A stretch of 64,000 bases of DNA. Origin: Pararhizobium sp. IMCC3301. GTDB taxonomy: Bacteria > Pseudomonadota > Alphaproteobacteria > Rhizobiales > GCA-2746425. The notes under the pieces are model-generated. The model ran no database searches and was not told the origin of the DNA. It saw nothing but the letters and a program-made list of their open reading frames with translations. Location: the NCBI RefSeq assembly GCF_030758315.1, contig NZ_CP132336.1:4493001-4557000 (forward strand). Direction: 5' to 3'. Positions 17,973-27,360 of the stretch are shown here, piece after piece. The position numbers and the translations under genes are program-made. The stretch's first letter is position 1. The number at the start of each line of letters is the position of its first letter.

Positions 17973-18452
17973 TCAGGCGTCGGCGCGGTAAGTGCCGGAT
18001 TTTCCACCACTCTTTTCCAGCACTCTGATGCCCTCAATGCGCATACTGCGATCAACCGCCTTGGCCATATCGTAGATTGTCAGACAGGCGATTGAAACCG
18101 CTGTCAGGGCTTCCATCTCCACGCCGGTCTGACCCTTTACCCTGACAGTGGACACGACATGCAGGGTCGAACTGTCCACTTCCGGCGTAATTGAAATTTC
18201 AATTTTGCTGATCAGCAATTGATGACACAGCGGAATCAGCTCATGCGTGCGCTTTGCCGCCATAATACCGGCAAGCCGCGCCGTGCCCAGAACATCGCCC
18301 TTTTTGGCGTTGCCGGACAGGATCATGTCAAGGGTTTCCGGCAGCATCGCAACCCGGCCTTCCGCCTGGGCAATGCGATGGGTGACGGCTTTGTCACCGA
18401 CATCCACCATATTGGCTTCACCCTTGTCATTGAGATGTGTCAGCTTCGCCAT
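17973..18452 (-). CDS. moaC: Cyclic pyranopterin monophosphate synthase
   Basis: MoaC makes cyclic pyranopterin monophosphate, the first stable intermediate of molybdenum cofactor synthesis. 159 residues, the standard length. Conserved features include [12 protein letters not shown] (near 60), [12 protein letters not shown] (residues ~73-84) and [19 protein letters not shown] (~115-133), which make up the active-site pocket. The start codon is one base beyond the trpC stop, so translation is coupled to the tryptophan genes, as in many Hyphomicrobiales. Confidence 0.96.
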   Translation of the reverse strand: MAKLTHLNDKGEANMVDVGDKAVTHRIAQAEGRVAMLPETLDMILSGNAKKGDVLGTARLAGIMAAKRTHELIPLCHQLLISKIEISITPEVDSSTLHVVSTVRVKGQTGVEMEALTAVSIACLTIYDMAKAVDRSMRIEGIRVLEKSGGKSGTYRADA

Positions 18453-18453
18453 A

Positions 18454-19251
18454 TCAGGCCCCGGTCAGAAGATGTCTGGTGGCGGCGCTCACATCGTGCT
18501 GGCGCATCAGGCTCTCTCCGACCAGAAAACTGCTGATGCCGCATCGTTTAAGCCGCTGCAGGTCGGCATGGGTGTTGATGCCACTTTCCCCGACCAGTAA
18601 TTTATCATCCGGCATCAACGCCGCCAGTTTTTCGCTGGTGCTCAGGCTTGTCTCAAACGTATCAAGATTGCGGTTATTGATGCCGATCAGATCCGATGTC
18701 AGATGGCGCAGCGCACGCTCCGTCTCCGCCTCATTGTGTACTTCGATTAGGACGTCCATACCCAGCAGAAATGCAGTGTCTTCCAATTCCCTGGCCTGAT
18801 CGTCACTGGTGCAGGCCATGATAATCAGAATGCAATCCGCATTCCACGCACGGGCTTCATAGACCTGATACGGATCAAGCATGAAATCCTTGCGCAACAC
18901 CGGCAGGTCGGTGGCGGTGCGTGCCGCCAGCAGAAAATCGGGATGGCCCTGAAACGACGGAGTATCGGTCAGCACCGAAAGGCAGGCTGCGCCCCCCGAC
19001 TGATACGATTTTGCCAGCGCAGGAGGATCAAAATCCGCACGGATCAGGCCCTTCGACGGGCTCGCCTTTTTGATCTCGGCAATCAACGCAAACCCGCCCT
19101 GATCAACTTTGCTCTGTAACGCGGATTTGAAGCCTCGGACTGGCTCGGCATCACGGGCCTTAGCCTTGATTGCTGAATCAGGCAAGCGGGTTTTAGCGGC
19201 GGCAATTTCGTCCCGCTTGTAGCGGCATATTTTATCAAGAACGCCCTGCAT
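18454..19251 (-). CDS. trpC: Indole-3-glycerol phosphate synthase
   Basis: TrpC closes the indole ring from CdRP. 265 residues with the TIM-barrel landmarks [15 protein letters not shown] (catalytic lysine region near 60), [19 protein letters not shown], the HNEAE segment, IGINNRNL and the phosphate-binding GESGINTH. It abuts trpD directly (stop of trpD 19252, start of trpC 19251) and precedes moaC by 1 bp. The fusion with TrpF seen in enterobacteria is absent. Confidence 0.96.
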   Translation of the reverse strand: MQGVLDKICRYKRDEIAAAKTRLPDSAIKAKARDAEPVRGFKSALQSKVDQGGFALIAEIKKASPSKGLIRADFDPPALAKSYQSGGAACLSVLTDTPSFQGHPDFLLAARTATDLPVLRKDFMLDPYQVYEARAWNADCILIIMACTSDDQARELEDTAFLLGMDVLIEVHNEAETERALRHLTSDLIGINNRNLDTFETSLSTSEKLAALMPDDKLLVGESGINTHADLQRLKRCGISSFLVGESLMRQHDVSAATRHLLTGA

Positions 19252-20277
19252 CTATTTGCTTCCGAACGAGTTGGAGAGTGTCACCAGGGCTTGCATCGCG
19301 CTGTGGGCTTTGCCGTCATCAATACTGGCGCGGGCCATCTCCAGCCCGTCCGACAACGTCTCAGCCCGGCCCGCGACCACAGCGGTTGCCGCTGAATTCA
19401 GCAGCACAATGTCCCTGTGCGCGGATTGCTCGCCATCCAGAACCCGTTTCAGAGCGTCAGCATTATACGCCGCATCGCCGCCGACCAGTTCTGCCGGCTT
19501 CGCCAGTTCAAGGCCAAGTTTTCCCGGTTCAATGACGCACCGGCTGACCGTTCCATTATCCAGAATTGCACACTGGGACGGCCCTGTGGTGGTAATCTCG
19601 TCAAGACCGTCAGACCCATGCACGATCCACGCCTTGATTGAGCCGAGGCGTGACAGCGTATGGGCCAGCGGCTCCAGCCATTTTTCATCGAACACACCGA
19701 CCATCTGCCGCTTCACCGATGCCGGATTGGACAGCGGGCCGAGCAGATTGAAAATCGTCCTTGTGCCAAGTTCCACACGCGCCGGACCAACATGTTTCAT
19801 CGCGCTGTGATGCGCCGGAGCAAACATGAAGCCAAGGCCTGCCTTGTCGATGCAGATGCTGATCTGTTCGGGGGTGAGGTCCAGATTGACACCGAGCGCC
19901 ATCAGCGTGTCGGCCGCGCCCGATTTTGAGGACAGCGCGCGATTGCCGTGTTTGGCCACCGGAATGCCCATCCCGGCCACGACAAAACTGGCACAGGTCG
20001 AAATATTATAGGTTCCGGATGAATCACCTCCCGTTCCAACCAGATCGACGGCGTCGGCCGGCGCCTGCACGCGCACCATTTTGGAGCGCATCACTTTGAC
20101 CGCACCTGAAATCTCGTCAATGGTTTCGCCGCGCACCCGCAAGCCCATCAGCAGAGCACCGATCTGGACCGGTGTGGCATCGCCGGACATGATAATGTCG
20201 AAGGTCTGCTCGGCGGTTTCCTGATCAAGGGCATCGCCGCTCGCCACCCGGGCCAGCGTAGCTTTCATATCAAACAT
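19252..20277 (-). CDS. trpD: Anthranilate phosphoribosyltransferase
   Basis: TrpD transfers phosphoribose from PRPP to anthranilate. 341 residues with the glycine-rich PRPP motif [18 protein letters not shown] (~78-95), the [15 protein letters not shown] segment and the GPLSNPA motif. It is separated from trpG by about 1.9 kb holding the plus-strand LuxR and XRE genes. In the presumed ancestral order trpG-trpD were adjacent, so trpD must now use a promoter in 20278-20694. Confidence 0.96.
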   Translation of the reverse strand: MFDMKATLARVASGDALDQETAEQTFDIIMSGDATPVQIGALLMGLRVRGETIDEISGAVKVMRSKMVRVQAPADAVDLVGTGGDSSGTYNISTCASFVVAGMGIPVAKHGNRALSSKSGAADTLMALGVNLDLTPEQISICIDKAGLGFMFAPAHHSAMKHVGPARVELGTRTIFNLLGPLSNPASVKRQMVGVFDEKWLEPLAHTLSRLGSIKAWIVHGSDGLDEITTTGPSQCAILDNGTVSRCVIEPGKLGLELAKPAELVGGDAAYNADALKRVLDGEQSAHRDIVLLNSAATAVVAGRAETLSDGLEMARASIDDGKAHSAMQALVTLSNSFGSK

Positions 20278-20694
20278 GTTCTACTCATCCGCACTGTCGG
20301 CAAGTCCTGAAGGTCCGCGTTGTCAGAGCTGCGCTCCCAGTTAACATCCTGCCTGTTCTGCCTGCTTGCCATATAATGACAGCAATTTCCACCAAAACAG
20401 CAGCCTCGTTCGGGGCCTGATCATGCGCCGATGCTGTGCACCGACGACTGCCTCCGCCAAGCGCCGGAAGTCCTCGCCGACCGTTTCTCCCCAGGCATAG
20501 AAACAGCCTGATAATCATGGAGTAACCTGGATGTTAAAGCTGTAGGACAGTGGGGAAAAATCGGACAAACCGCAGTTATAGATTGAAAAAATCGGGGGAT
20601 CTAAGGTCAAACCAAACAAACTCGCCAAACAAGGATCAATGCTATAGTTTAAATTCAAGGATGGACGGTCTAACCGAATAAAAAGGATGATCGC
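20278..20694. other. trpD / luxR divergent promoter region
   Basis: 417 bp without a convincing gene. It must hold the promoter for trpD-trpC-moaC-moeA on the minus strand and for the LuxR gene on the plus strand. The right half (20530-20690) is AT-rich with two AAAAATCGG-type repeats (near 20555 and 20588). No clear 18-20 bp lux-box palindrome or Trp-codon leader peptide was identified. Confidence 0.45.
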
Positions 20695-21423
20695 GTGGGG
20701 GCAAGGGAGCTTCGCCAATATCTGCAACTGAGCGTGCGCAAGCTGAAAGCCTGCACCACGATGAAGGAATTGCGCGCCACATTTGGCAATGCGATATCCC
20801 CGATAGGCCTGCAACAATTCGCCTATACAAAGATTTCCGGCAACGTCATTTTGTTCGATCAGTCTATCCATACTTATGCTGCTGACTGGATAGACATCTA
20901 TGTGCGCAAAGATTTCGCGCGAATTGACCCGGTACTGGAACTGGCACAGAGCGAAGCAGACCCGTTTTACTGGTCAGCGGAGCAATTTACCGGCAAGCCC
21001 GGACTGGTGGAATATTTCAGACAGGCCAATGGCTACGGACTATCCTGGGGTGTCGCGACCCGGTTGAAAACCTCGTCCAAAACAGTGGGGATACTTCTAA
21101 CCTGTTCGGCATCCAGCACCTCGCATCGCCCGCAGGACATGTCGATAGAACAGCTGACCGCCTGCTGCCGGGTGCTGTCAGAAACCTTTCATCAGTCTGC
21201 TCTCGTGATGACGACCACAGACAGAATCGTTCTGCGGCCGCGCGAACAGGAAGTGCTCGAGCTCAGTGCGCTTGGAATGTCGGGAACTGAAATCGCGCTG
21301 ATTATCGGCGTTTCCCCGATTTATGTGGCGGAAATTTCGCGTAACCTCATCCAGAAATTCGGTGTCAGGAATAAGCTTGCGGCGCTGTGGCGAGCACGCG
21401 AACTCGATTTGATCGGAAACTAA
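20695..21423 (+). CDS. LuxR-family regulator with acyl-homoserine-lactone-binding domain (orphan)
   Basis: 242 residues starting at GTG 20695 with AAGGA upstream. The N-terminal domain (~20-165) is an autoinducer-binding fold. Counterparts of the TraR ligand residues are visible: W65, Y69, D78, P79 and W93, with glycines around 115-119. The C-terminal GerE-type helix-turn-helix (~178-240) contains LRPREQEVLELSALG and the recognition helix. No luxI-type synthase is in the window, so it is a solo receptor here that may respond to a synthase elsewhere or to foreign signals. Together with the XRE gene it interrupts the trp block on the opposite strand. Confidence 0.85.
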   Translation: MGARELRQYLQLSVRKLKACTTMKELRATFGNAISPIGLQQFAYTKISGNVILFDQSIHTYAADWIDIYVRKDFARIDPVLELAQSEADPFYWSAEQFTGKPGLVEYFRQANGYGLSWGVATRLKTSSKTVGILLTCSASSTSHRPQDMSIEQLTACCRVLSETFHQSALVMTTTDRIVLRPREQEVLELSALGMSGTEIALIIGVSPIYVAEISRNLIQKFGVRNKLAALWRARELDLIGN

Positions 21424-21601
21424 AACACCCTCAAAAATATCGATTTCACCAGGAAGCCGATAGTAATCGCGGGTCTGGACAACAGGCTGCTTCCCAAGTT
21501 GCCATTAATTCATTGGCAACATTGACGGAGATGTCGTAAATTGAACGAGTCATCGGGGTTTTGCGACGTTTTTCAAAGGATTGCGTGTAAGAAAATACAA
21601 C

Positions 21602-21619
21602 ACCCTTATAATTAAGGGT
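21602..21619. repeat. AT-rich inverted repeat before the XRE gene
   Basis: ACCCTT-ATAATT-AAGGGT is a perfect 6-bp inverted repeat with a 6-bp AT spacer, 63 bp upstream of the XRE start codon in an AT-rich promoter-like stretch. It could be an operator for the XRE protein itself, by analogy with other XRE genes; it has no T-tract on the plus strand, so it is unlikely to be the terminator of luxR. Confidence 0.3.
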
Positions 21620-21681
21620 TGATTAATCATTTAAATGTGGCTAAAGCTGCAACCACAGGCAGAAATTGTGGGAAGGTGACG

Positions 21682-22083
21682 ATGTTATCTATGGAAAAAC
21701 CAGCCTCTTCAAAAGTTGTCATGCACAATGCACGCTCGGCGCTTGATGCGGATCTTCATGTCGGTCGCAAAGTGCGCAAGGCGCGCAAGGCGATGGAAAT
21801 GAGTCAGACAGAACTGGGTGATCAGCTCGGCGTGAGCTTTCAGCAGATACAGAAATATGAAAAGGGCAGCAATCGGATTGGCTCTGGGCGCCTCTGGGAG
21901 ATGTCCCGTGTTCTGCAGGTGCCGATCGACTATTTCTTTGACGGGATTGATGAATCCGTATCGTCAGAAAAAACCGTGCCCTGGTGGCTGCTGAATCTGG
22001 CAAAGCAGATCGAGTCCATCAAGGATGAAAAATTGCAAAAGCAGATCATCAGTCTGATCGAGGCTTGCTCGGAACAAGACTGA
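21682..22083 (+). CDS. XRE-family helix-turn-helix regulator
   Basis: 133 residues from ATG 21682, chosen because AAGG at 21673-21676 is ideally spaced; an upstream in-frame start at 21619 lacks one. The Cro/CI-type HTH spans ~27-86 with MSQTELGDQLGVSFQQIQKY, a pattern common to a family of short alphaproteobacterial regulators. The C-terminal ~45 residues include VPWWLLNLAKQIESI, possibly for dimerisation. It follows the LuxR gene in the same direction after 258 bp, so it probably has its own promoter. Targets unknown. Confidence 0.85.
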   Translation: MLSMEKPASSKVVMHNARSALDADLHVGRKVRKARKAMEMSQTELGDQLGVSFQQIQKYEKGSNRIGSGRLWEMSRVLQVPIDYFFDGIDESVSSEKTVPWWLLNLAKQIESIKDEKLQKQIISLIEACSEQD

Positions 22084-22198
22084 TCATCCTGGATGCCCCT
22101 TGAAGTCTGAAATCCTGGCAATCGCCCCTTTGATTCCATCGGACTTGATGCCCCAAAATCTTGTGAACCAAAGCTGAAGCCTCTCTGCAAATCTGCAG

Positions 22199-22804
22199 TC
22201 AGGCGGCGGCCTGTGGCCGGTTCACCTTATTGAAATCACGCGCGATTTCAATAAAGTTGCGCATGATCGTGTCGCCATGTTCCGAAGCGATACTCTCCGG
22301 GTGGAATTGCACTCCGTGAACCGGATGTGATGTGTGCGACAATCCCATCAGACTGCCATCGTCGGTTTTGGCCGTGATCTGCAAAGTCTCGGGGAGTGAG
22401 GCATCCTCGACGACCAGCGAATGGTACCGGGTGGCCCTGAACGGCGAGGGCACTTTCCTGAACATTGCAGTACCATCGTGAACGATGTCACTCATCTTGC
22501 CATGCATGAGACGGTTGGCGCGAATGACGTTTCCGCCATAGGCCTGACCAATGGCCTGCATGCCAAGACAGACACCAAAGATCGGCATCTGTCCTGCTGC
22601 TGCTGTGATGATGTCGAGGCAGATGCCGGCTTCATTCGGCGTGCAGGGCCCGGGCGAGAGAATAATACCTTCCGGGTTCAGCGCCAGGGTATCTTCGACG
22701 CGGATTTTATCATTACGCACCACCTCCAGCTTGACGCCCAATTGTCCGATCAGATGCACCAGATTGTAGGTAAAGCTGTCGTAATTATCGATCACTAGGA
22801 ACAT
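22199..22804 (-). CDS. trpG: Anthranilate synthase, glutamine amidotransferase subunit
   Basis: TrpG supplies ammonia from glutamine to TrpE. 201 residues with the class I amidotransferase triad: cysteine in GVCLGMQAIGQ (~80-84) and the His/Glu of GVQFHPESI (~170-175), plus the oxyanion-hole LSPGPCTP segment. It is 43 bp downstream of trpE on the same strand. A PabA role shared with folate synthesis is possible because these proteins are often dual-purpose. Confidence 0.95.
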   Translation of the reverse strand: MFLVIDNYDSFTYNLVHLIGQLGVKLEVVRNDKIRVEDTLALNPEGIILSPGPCTPNEAGICLDIITAAAGQMPIFGVCLGMQAIGQAYGGNVIRANRLMHGKMSDIVHDGTAMFRKVPSPFRATRYHSLVVEDASLPETLQITAKTDDGSLMGLSHTSHPVHGVQFHPESIASEHGDTIMRNFIEIARDFNKVNRPQAAA

Positions 22805-22847
22805 TGCGGGACCCCAAAGCCTGCCGATTGCGGGTTACGGCGGTACA

Positions 22848-24362
22848 TTATTGACCGCGCGCTGTGCTGGAGGCAAATCGCACGGCTTCTTCCGCCGCGC
22901 GAAACAGGGCTTTTGCTTTGCTGATACATTCCTGCTGTTCCATTTCCGGAATGGAATCGGCGACAATGCCGGCACCGGCCTGGACATACATCTTTCCGTC
23001 CTTCACCACAGATGTGCGCAAAACGATGCAGGTATCCATATTGCCATCGGCGGTAAAATAACCGACGGCTCCCCCATAGGGGCCGCGTTTGTCGCGCTCC
23101 AATTCATCAATGATCTGCATCGCCCGCACTTTCGGAGCGCCGGACACAGTACCTGCAGGAAAGCCGGCAGACAGGGCGTCAATGGCGTCAAACTCGTCGG
23201 ACAGTTCTCCCACCACATTGGAGACGATGTGCATGACCTGGCTGTAATATTCCAGAAAGAATTGATCGGTGACTTCAACCGTGCCGATTTTCGACACCCG
23301 GCCCACATCATTGCGGCCAAGATCAAGCAGCATCAGATGTTCGGCCAGTTCTTTCGGATCAGACAATAGCTCCCTGGCAAAGGCAGCGTCCTTCTCCGGC
23401 GTGTCGCCGCGCGGCCTTGTACCGGCAATCGGACGGATCGTGACTTCACCATCGCGCGCCCGCACCAGAATTTCCGGACTTGAGCCGACAATGGCAAAAT
23501 CACCGAATTTGAGGAAATACAGAAACGGTGCCGGATTGACGCGCCGCAGCGCGCGATAGAGGGCAAATGGCGGAAGCGTGAATTCGGTTTCAAAGCGTTG
23601 CGACAGAACCACCTGAAAAATATCGCCGGCGGAAATATATTCCTTGGCTTTGCGGACCATCGCGTAATAGTCGTCAGGCGTTGTATTGGACTGCATGTTG
23701 ATCGTCAGATCCACCCCGTCCGCATCTAATCCGCGTTCCAGTGGCGCATCAAGGCGGTCCATGACCCGTGTCAGACGGTCAACCGCACGTGAATAGGCGG
23801 TTTCCGCAGTGACATGCTGGTCGGGGCGAAGCGGTGTGATCAGAGTGATCTCATCCTTGATATTGTCAAAAATGACGATCATCTGCGGACGGATCAGCAA
23901 TGTGTCGCTGAGCCCCAGCGGATCAGGGCCCGACTCGGCAAGATTTTCCATCAGCCGCACATTGTCATAGCCCAGATAACCGAACATTCCGGCCGCCATC
24001 GGCGGCAGTGCCTCCGGCAGGTCAATCTTGGAGCTTTCCAGCACATCACGCAGCGCCTGCAGCGATGGTTTGTCGAGACGGGACATTGTATCTTTGGCCA
24101 GGTCCTCGGCACTTCCCGACCAGGCCGTGTCGGCGACAGTCTTGAAAACCAGATCCGGGTCCATTCCAATGATCGAATAACGGCCGCGAACGGCTCCGCC
24201 TTCAACCGATTCCAGCAGGAAGCAATGTTCTTCGCTGCGCGACAGTTTCAGCATCGCTGATACGGGAGTTTCCAGATCGGCCACAAGCGTGGTCCATACC
24301 ACTTGTGGCGCGCCCTTTGCATAGCTCGCAAGCACGGCATCTTGTGGCGGCTCAATCAACAT
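22848..24362 (-). CDS. trpE: Anthranilate synthase component I
   Basis: TrpE converts chorismate and ammonia to anthranilate. 504 residues. The tryptophan feedback site is recognisable as CFLLESVEGG near residue 47, and the chorismate-binding core carries GSSPEILVR, IAGTRPRGDTPEKD and the GAPKVRAMQIIDELE metal-binding motif. The separate trpE/trpG arrangement differs from the fused trpE(G) of Rhizobium/Sinorhizobium. It begins 31 bp after the ppiD stop, which leaves no room for a classical trp leader/attenuator and suggests readthrough from ppiD. Confidence 0.96.
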   Translation of the reverse strand: MLIEPPQDAVLASYAKGAPQVVWTTLVADLETPVSAMLKLSRSEEHCFLLESVEGGAVRGRYSIIGMDPDLVFKTVADTAWSGSAEDLAKDTMSRLDKPSLQALRDVLESSKIDLPEALPPMAAGMFGYLGYDNVRLMENLAESGPDPLGLSDTLLIRPQMIVIFDNIKDEITLITPLRPDQHVTAETAYSRAVDRLTRVMDRLDAPLERGLDADGVDLTINMQSNTTPDDYYAMVRKAKEYISAGDIFQVVLSQRFETEFTLPPFALYRALRRVNPAPFLYFLKFGDFAIVGSSPEILVRARDGEVTIRPIAGTRPRGDTPEKDAAFARELLSDPKELAEHLMLLDLGRNDVGRVSKIGTVEVTDQFFLEYYSQVMHIVSNVVGELSDEFDAIDALSAGFPAGTVSGAPKVRAMQIIDELERDKRGPYGGAVGYFTADGNMDTCIVLRTSVVKDGKMYVQAGAGIVADSIPEMEQQECISKAKALFRAAEEAVRFASSTARGQ

Positions 24363-24393
24363 ATCAAATGATTCAATGTAACCATGAAACGCT

Positions 24394-26295
24394 CTAGCGC
24401 CGTTGATCCGCGTTTCCAGCCAGCATCTGGTTCAGCAATGCCTGATTCAGCGACACTCCCAGATTGGTCTGCAACTCGGCGACATATTGTGTCAGCAACT
24501 CATTTTCGATCGCCGGAGCAACCGCCTCGGCAATCTGGAGTGCCGTCTGCTCTTCGCTGAAATACGCCGGCACTGTTACATCGGTAACCTGAAACACCAG
24601 ACGCTGCGTCGGGTCTGCCGGGGTCAAGAAGCCGAAACTGTCAGCCTTCGCTTCGAAAATAGTTGCAATATTGGTTGCAGCCAATCCGTCCTTGCCTTCC
24701 AGCCGTGTGATGCCTTCCAGGGCAGTGATCGGCTTGTTGCGTGCCTCGGCCAGCGCGGTGAAGCTGATATCGGACTTCAGATTGCCTGCCAGGCTTGAGG
24801 CCAGAGCATCAAGCGCCTTTGCTGTCTCGTCGCGGATCCAGTCCTGTTGAACCCTGTCGCTGACTTCCTCAAGCGTGCGCTCGCGCTCGGGCGTTACGCC
24901 GGTGACTTCGTACCAGACAAATTCATTGTCACCTTCCAGAGGCGGGTTTTCAATTCCGATATCGCTCGCATAGATGCCGCTTGTCAGGTCCTCGCTGAGC
25001 GGCAGATCGGAAATAACTGCATCCGTCTCATCAAGCCCGGTTTCGCTGACGGCTGCGACTTGTCGCAAGTTCAAGCTGTTCGCTGTGGCCACCTCTGCAA
25101 GCGATGCACCTCCGGCGATGCTGTCTTCGACCGCATCTCGCACAGTGAATATCTGGTCGATGGCTTCGTCACGGGCAATTTCCTGTTTGATATCACCGGC
25201 GACGTCCTCGAACGGCCGGGTCGAGGCAAGCTGTATAGCCGTGACCCGCGCCAGAACCGGGCCGAAGCGGCCTTCGATAACATCGCTGACCGAGCCTTCC
25301 GCCATGGAAAACACCGCATCCGCAACCGATTGGTCAATAATGTCTTCCCGCGCCACAAGGCCAAGATCAATGTCTCCCGGCACAACGCCGCGCTGGTCCA
25401 GCAGTGTTTCCCACTCTGTGCCCTCGTCCAGTTTGGCTTTGGCGGCGTCAGCTTCTTCCTTATCCGCGAAAACCAGTTGCTCGACACGCCGCTTTTCAGG
25501 TTCGGAAAACCGGTCCTTGCGTTCATCGTAAATGCGCCTTGCATCATCATCGGAAACTGCCGCCGCATCCATAATGTCGTCGAGGGTCAGATGGATCAAT
25601 GAGACAGAGCGGTATTCCGGTGCCCGGTAGCGCGCTTTATTGTCATCAAAATAGCTTGTCAGGTTCTGCTCGCTTGGCGTCGGGATTTCCTGCAGATCGC
25701 TGGAATCCAGAGCAATGGACCGAATAGTGCGGGATTCATTGCGAAAAATATGAATGGCTTTCAACAGCGTTTCCGGCACTTTCGCTCCACCAGACACACC
25801 TTCGGCGATCTGCCGGCGCTCCGAAAAGGCCCGTTGATCAGCGACGAACTGATTTTCAGTCATACTATTTGATTGCAGGATTTGCTGCAAAAAGGAGCGG
25901 TCAAATCGGCCATCCGGGCCTGTGAACGCAGGGTTTTCAGTAATGTCATCGCGCAGTCGCTCATCGGATACGCCAAGATTGAGTTTCGTAGATACATCGT
26001 CGAGCGCCGCTTCGGTCACAAGTTGCGAGATCACCTGGTTAGGGATGCCGAAAGCCACCGCCTGAGACCGGCTTATCGGCTGCTGGATCTGGCGTTGCAG
26101 ACGGGATATCTCGATTGACAGGGCGCGGTCGAAACGCTCTGCGCTGACTGTGGTCTCCCCGACGGTCGCAATTGTGGTGCGGTTGATGCCGCCGATGAAG
26201 TCGTTGACACCCCAGACAGCGAAGCTGAGCACCAACAGGCCGATCAGAACCTTGGCCACCCAGGTGCTGGCCGATTTACGCAATGCGTTGAGCAT
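24394..26295 (-). CDS. PpiD/SurA-N type peptidyl-prolyl isomerase, inner-membrane anchored
   Basis: 633 residues. One N-terminal TM (VLIGLLVLSFAVWGVNDF, ~17-34) anchors a large periplasmic part. A SurA-type chaperone domain (~40-180) is followed by a parvulin-like domain around 240-360 (RRVEQLVFADKEEADAA) and a long C-terminal region. Such proteins assist folding of exported proteins near the Sec translocon; the catalytic activity of PpiD parvulin domains is often weak. Upstream start of the ppiD-trpE-trpG transcript and divergent from tpiA. I do not assign ppiD firmly because the family has several paralogues. Confidence 0.9.
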   Translation of the reverse strand: MLNALRKSASTWVAKVLIGLLVLSFAVWGVNDFIGGINRTTIATVGETTVSAERFDRALSIEISRLQRQIQQPISRSQAVAFGIPNQVISQLVTEAALDDVSTKLNLGVSDERLRDDITENPAFTGPDGRFDRSFLQQILQSNSMTENQFVADQRAFSERRQIAEGVSGGAKVPETLLKAIHIFRNESRTIRSIALDSSDLQEIPTPSEQNLTSYFDDNKARYRAPEYRSVSLIHLTLDDIMDAAAVSDDDARRIYDERKDRFSEPEKRRVEQLVFADKEEADAAKAKLDEGTEWETLLDQRGVVPGDIDLGLVAREDIIDQSVADAVFSMAEGSVSDVIEGRFGPVLARVTAIQLASTRPFEDVAGDIKQEIARDEAIDQIFTVRDAVEDSIAGGASLAEVATANSLNLRQVAAVSETGLDETDAVISDLPLSEDLTSGIYASDIGIENPPLEGDNEFVWYEVTGVTPERERTLEEVSDRVQQDWIRDETAKALDALASSLAGNLKSDISFTALAEARNKPITALEGITRLEGKDGLAATNIATIFEAKADSFGFLTPADPTQRLVFQVTDVTVPAYFSEEQTALQIAEAVAPAIENELLTQYVAELQTNLGVSLNQALLNQMLAGNADQRR

Positions 26296-26503
26296 GGTTT
26301 CCCCTGATTATTTTTGAGCCGGACCGGCTATTGTGCCGGGTGCGGAATAGATGTGCCGTGTGATAGTCAATTTGTGGAAACAAGGAAAGCCAATTTTCGG
26401 GCAGTACCTTAACCTGGCCGGATGAGCAGGCAACAAGCTTGATGCTGGTCTTTCTGATCGCGCTTTGATATCCAGCGCCTAAGAGTAAATGCGGAGAGAT
26501 TTC

Positions 26504-27259
26504 ATGAGCACACTGAAGCCACTGATTGCGGGCAACTGGAAAATGAACGGTCTGCGTGCCGATATGGCTGAGTTCGCGGCAATGGCCCAAGGGCTGACTG
26601 CCGAGTTGTCCAACGCTGCTGACGCCATGATCTGCCCGCCTTTTACGCTGATTGCCGCTTTCGCCAACCATCCTGATCGTCGAGCAATGGCAGTGGGCGC
26701 ACAGGACTGCCACACCGCAGGCTCCGGCGCGCATACGGGCGATATTTCCGCCGCGATGCTCGCCGATTGCGGTGCCAGCGCGATCATTGTCGGTCATTCC
26801 GAGCGCCGTCAGGATCACGGCGAGAGCGACGCGCTGGTGGCGGACAAGGCCAAAGCGGCCTGGGATGCCGGCCTGACAGCCATCATCTGTGTCGGTGAAA
26901 CGGAATCGCAACGCCGTGGCGGCACGACCCTTGCTGTGGTGGAACAGCAATTGGCCGGCTCGGTGCCCGAGGGAGCAACCGCGCAAAACACTGTCATCGC
27001 CTATGAGCCTGTCTGGGCGATTGGCACCGGTCTCACTCCGGGTACAAAGGATGTGGCCGAGGTCCATGCATTCATCCGCAGCTTTCTGACACAGCGCCTG
27101 GATGCAGAAGGCAAGGCCATGCGGCTGCTCTATGGCGGCTCTGTGAAGCCCGGAAATGCCGCGGAACTTCTGGCGGTTGCCGATGTCAACGGCGCATTGG
27201 TTGGTGGCGCAAGTCTGAAAGCGGTGGATTTTCTGGGAATTATTCAGGCCGTGGCCTGA
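26504..27259 (+). CDS. tpiA: Triosephosphate isomerase
   Basis: Interconverts dihydroxyacetone phosphate and glyceraldehyde-3-phosphate. 251 residues from ATG 26504 with GGAGAG at 26493-26498; the ATG/GTG further upstream is not needed. Active-site residues are visible: lysine in AGNWKMNG, histidine in IIVGHSERR (~95) and glutamate in [11 protein letters not shown] (~165), plus the phosphate loop [10 protein letters not shown]. Monocistronic, ended by the hairpin at 27301-27325. Confidence 0.97.
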   Translation: MSTLKPLIAGNWKMNGLRADMAEFAAMAQGLTAELSNAADAMICPPFTLIAAFANHPDRRAMAVGAQDCHTAGSGAHTGDISAAMLADCGASAIIVGHSERRQDHGESDALVADKAKAAWDAGLTAIICVGETESQRRGGTTLAVVEQQLAGSVPEGATAQNTVIAYEPVWAIGTGLTPGTKDVAEVHAFIRSFLTQRLDAEGKAMRLLYGGSVKPGNAAELLAVADVNGALVGGASLKAVDFLGIIQAVA

Positions 27260-27300
27260 ATTGTAAGACGCGGCATTTCGACCGGGCGGTTACACAACAA

Positions 27301-27325
27301 AAAGGGCTGCACATGGCAGCCCTTT
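27301..27325. terminator. Bidirectional hairpin terminator between tpiA and the DEAD-box gene
   Basis: A perfect 10-bp stem, AAAGGGCTGC / GCAGCCCTTT, with loop ACATG lies between two convergent genes. The flanking A-run (left) and T-run (right arm) give a T-rich 3' end in both directions. Confidence 0.85.
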
Positions 27326-27360
27326 CCGGTGTCTTGCTGAAATTCAAACAGAAGCTCTGA

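Noticed and set aside
20525-20690. lux-box upstream of the LuxR gene
   Set aside because: Only short AT-rich repeats were seen; no 18-20 bp dyad of lux-box type could be identified by eye.
24363-24393. trp leader peptide/attenuator ahead of trpE
   Set aside because: Only 31 bp separate ppiD and trpE, with no run of Trp codons and no alternative hairpins.
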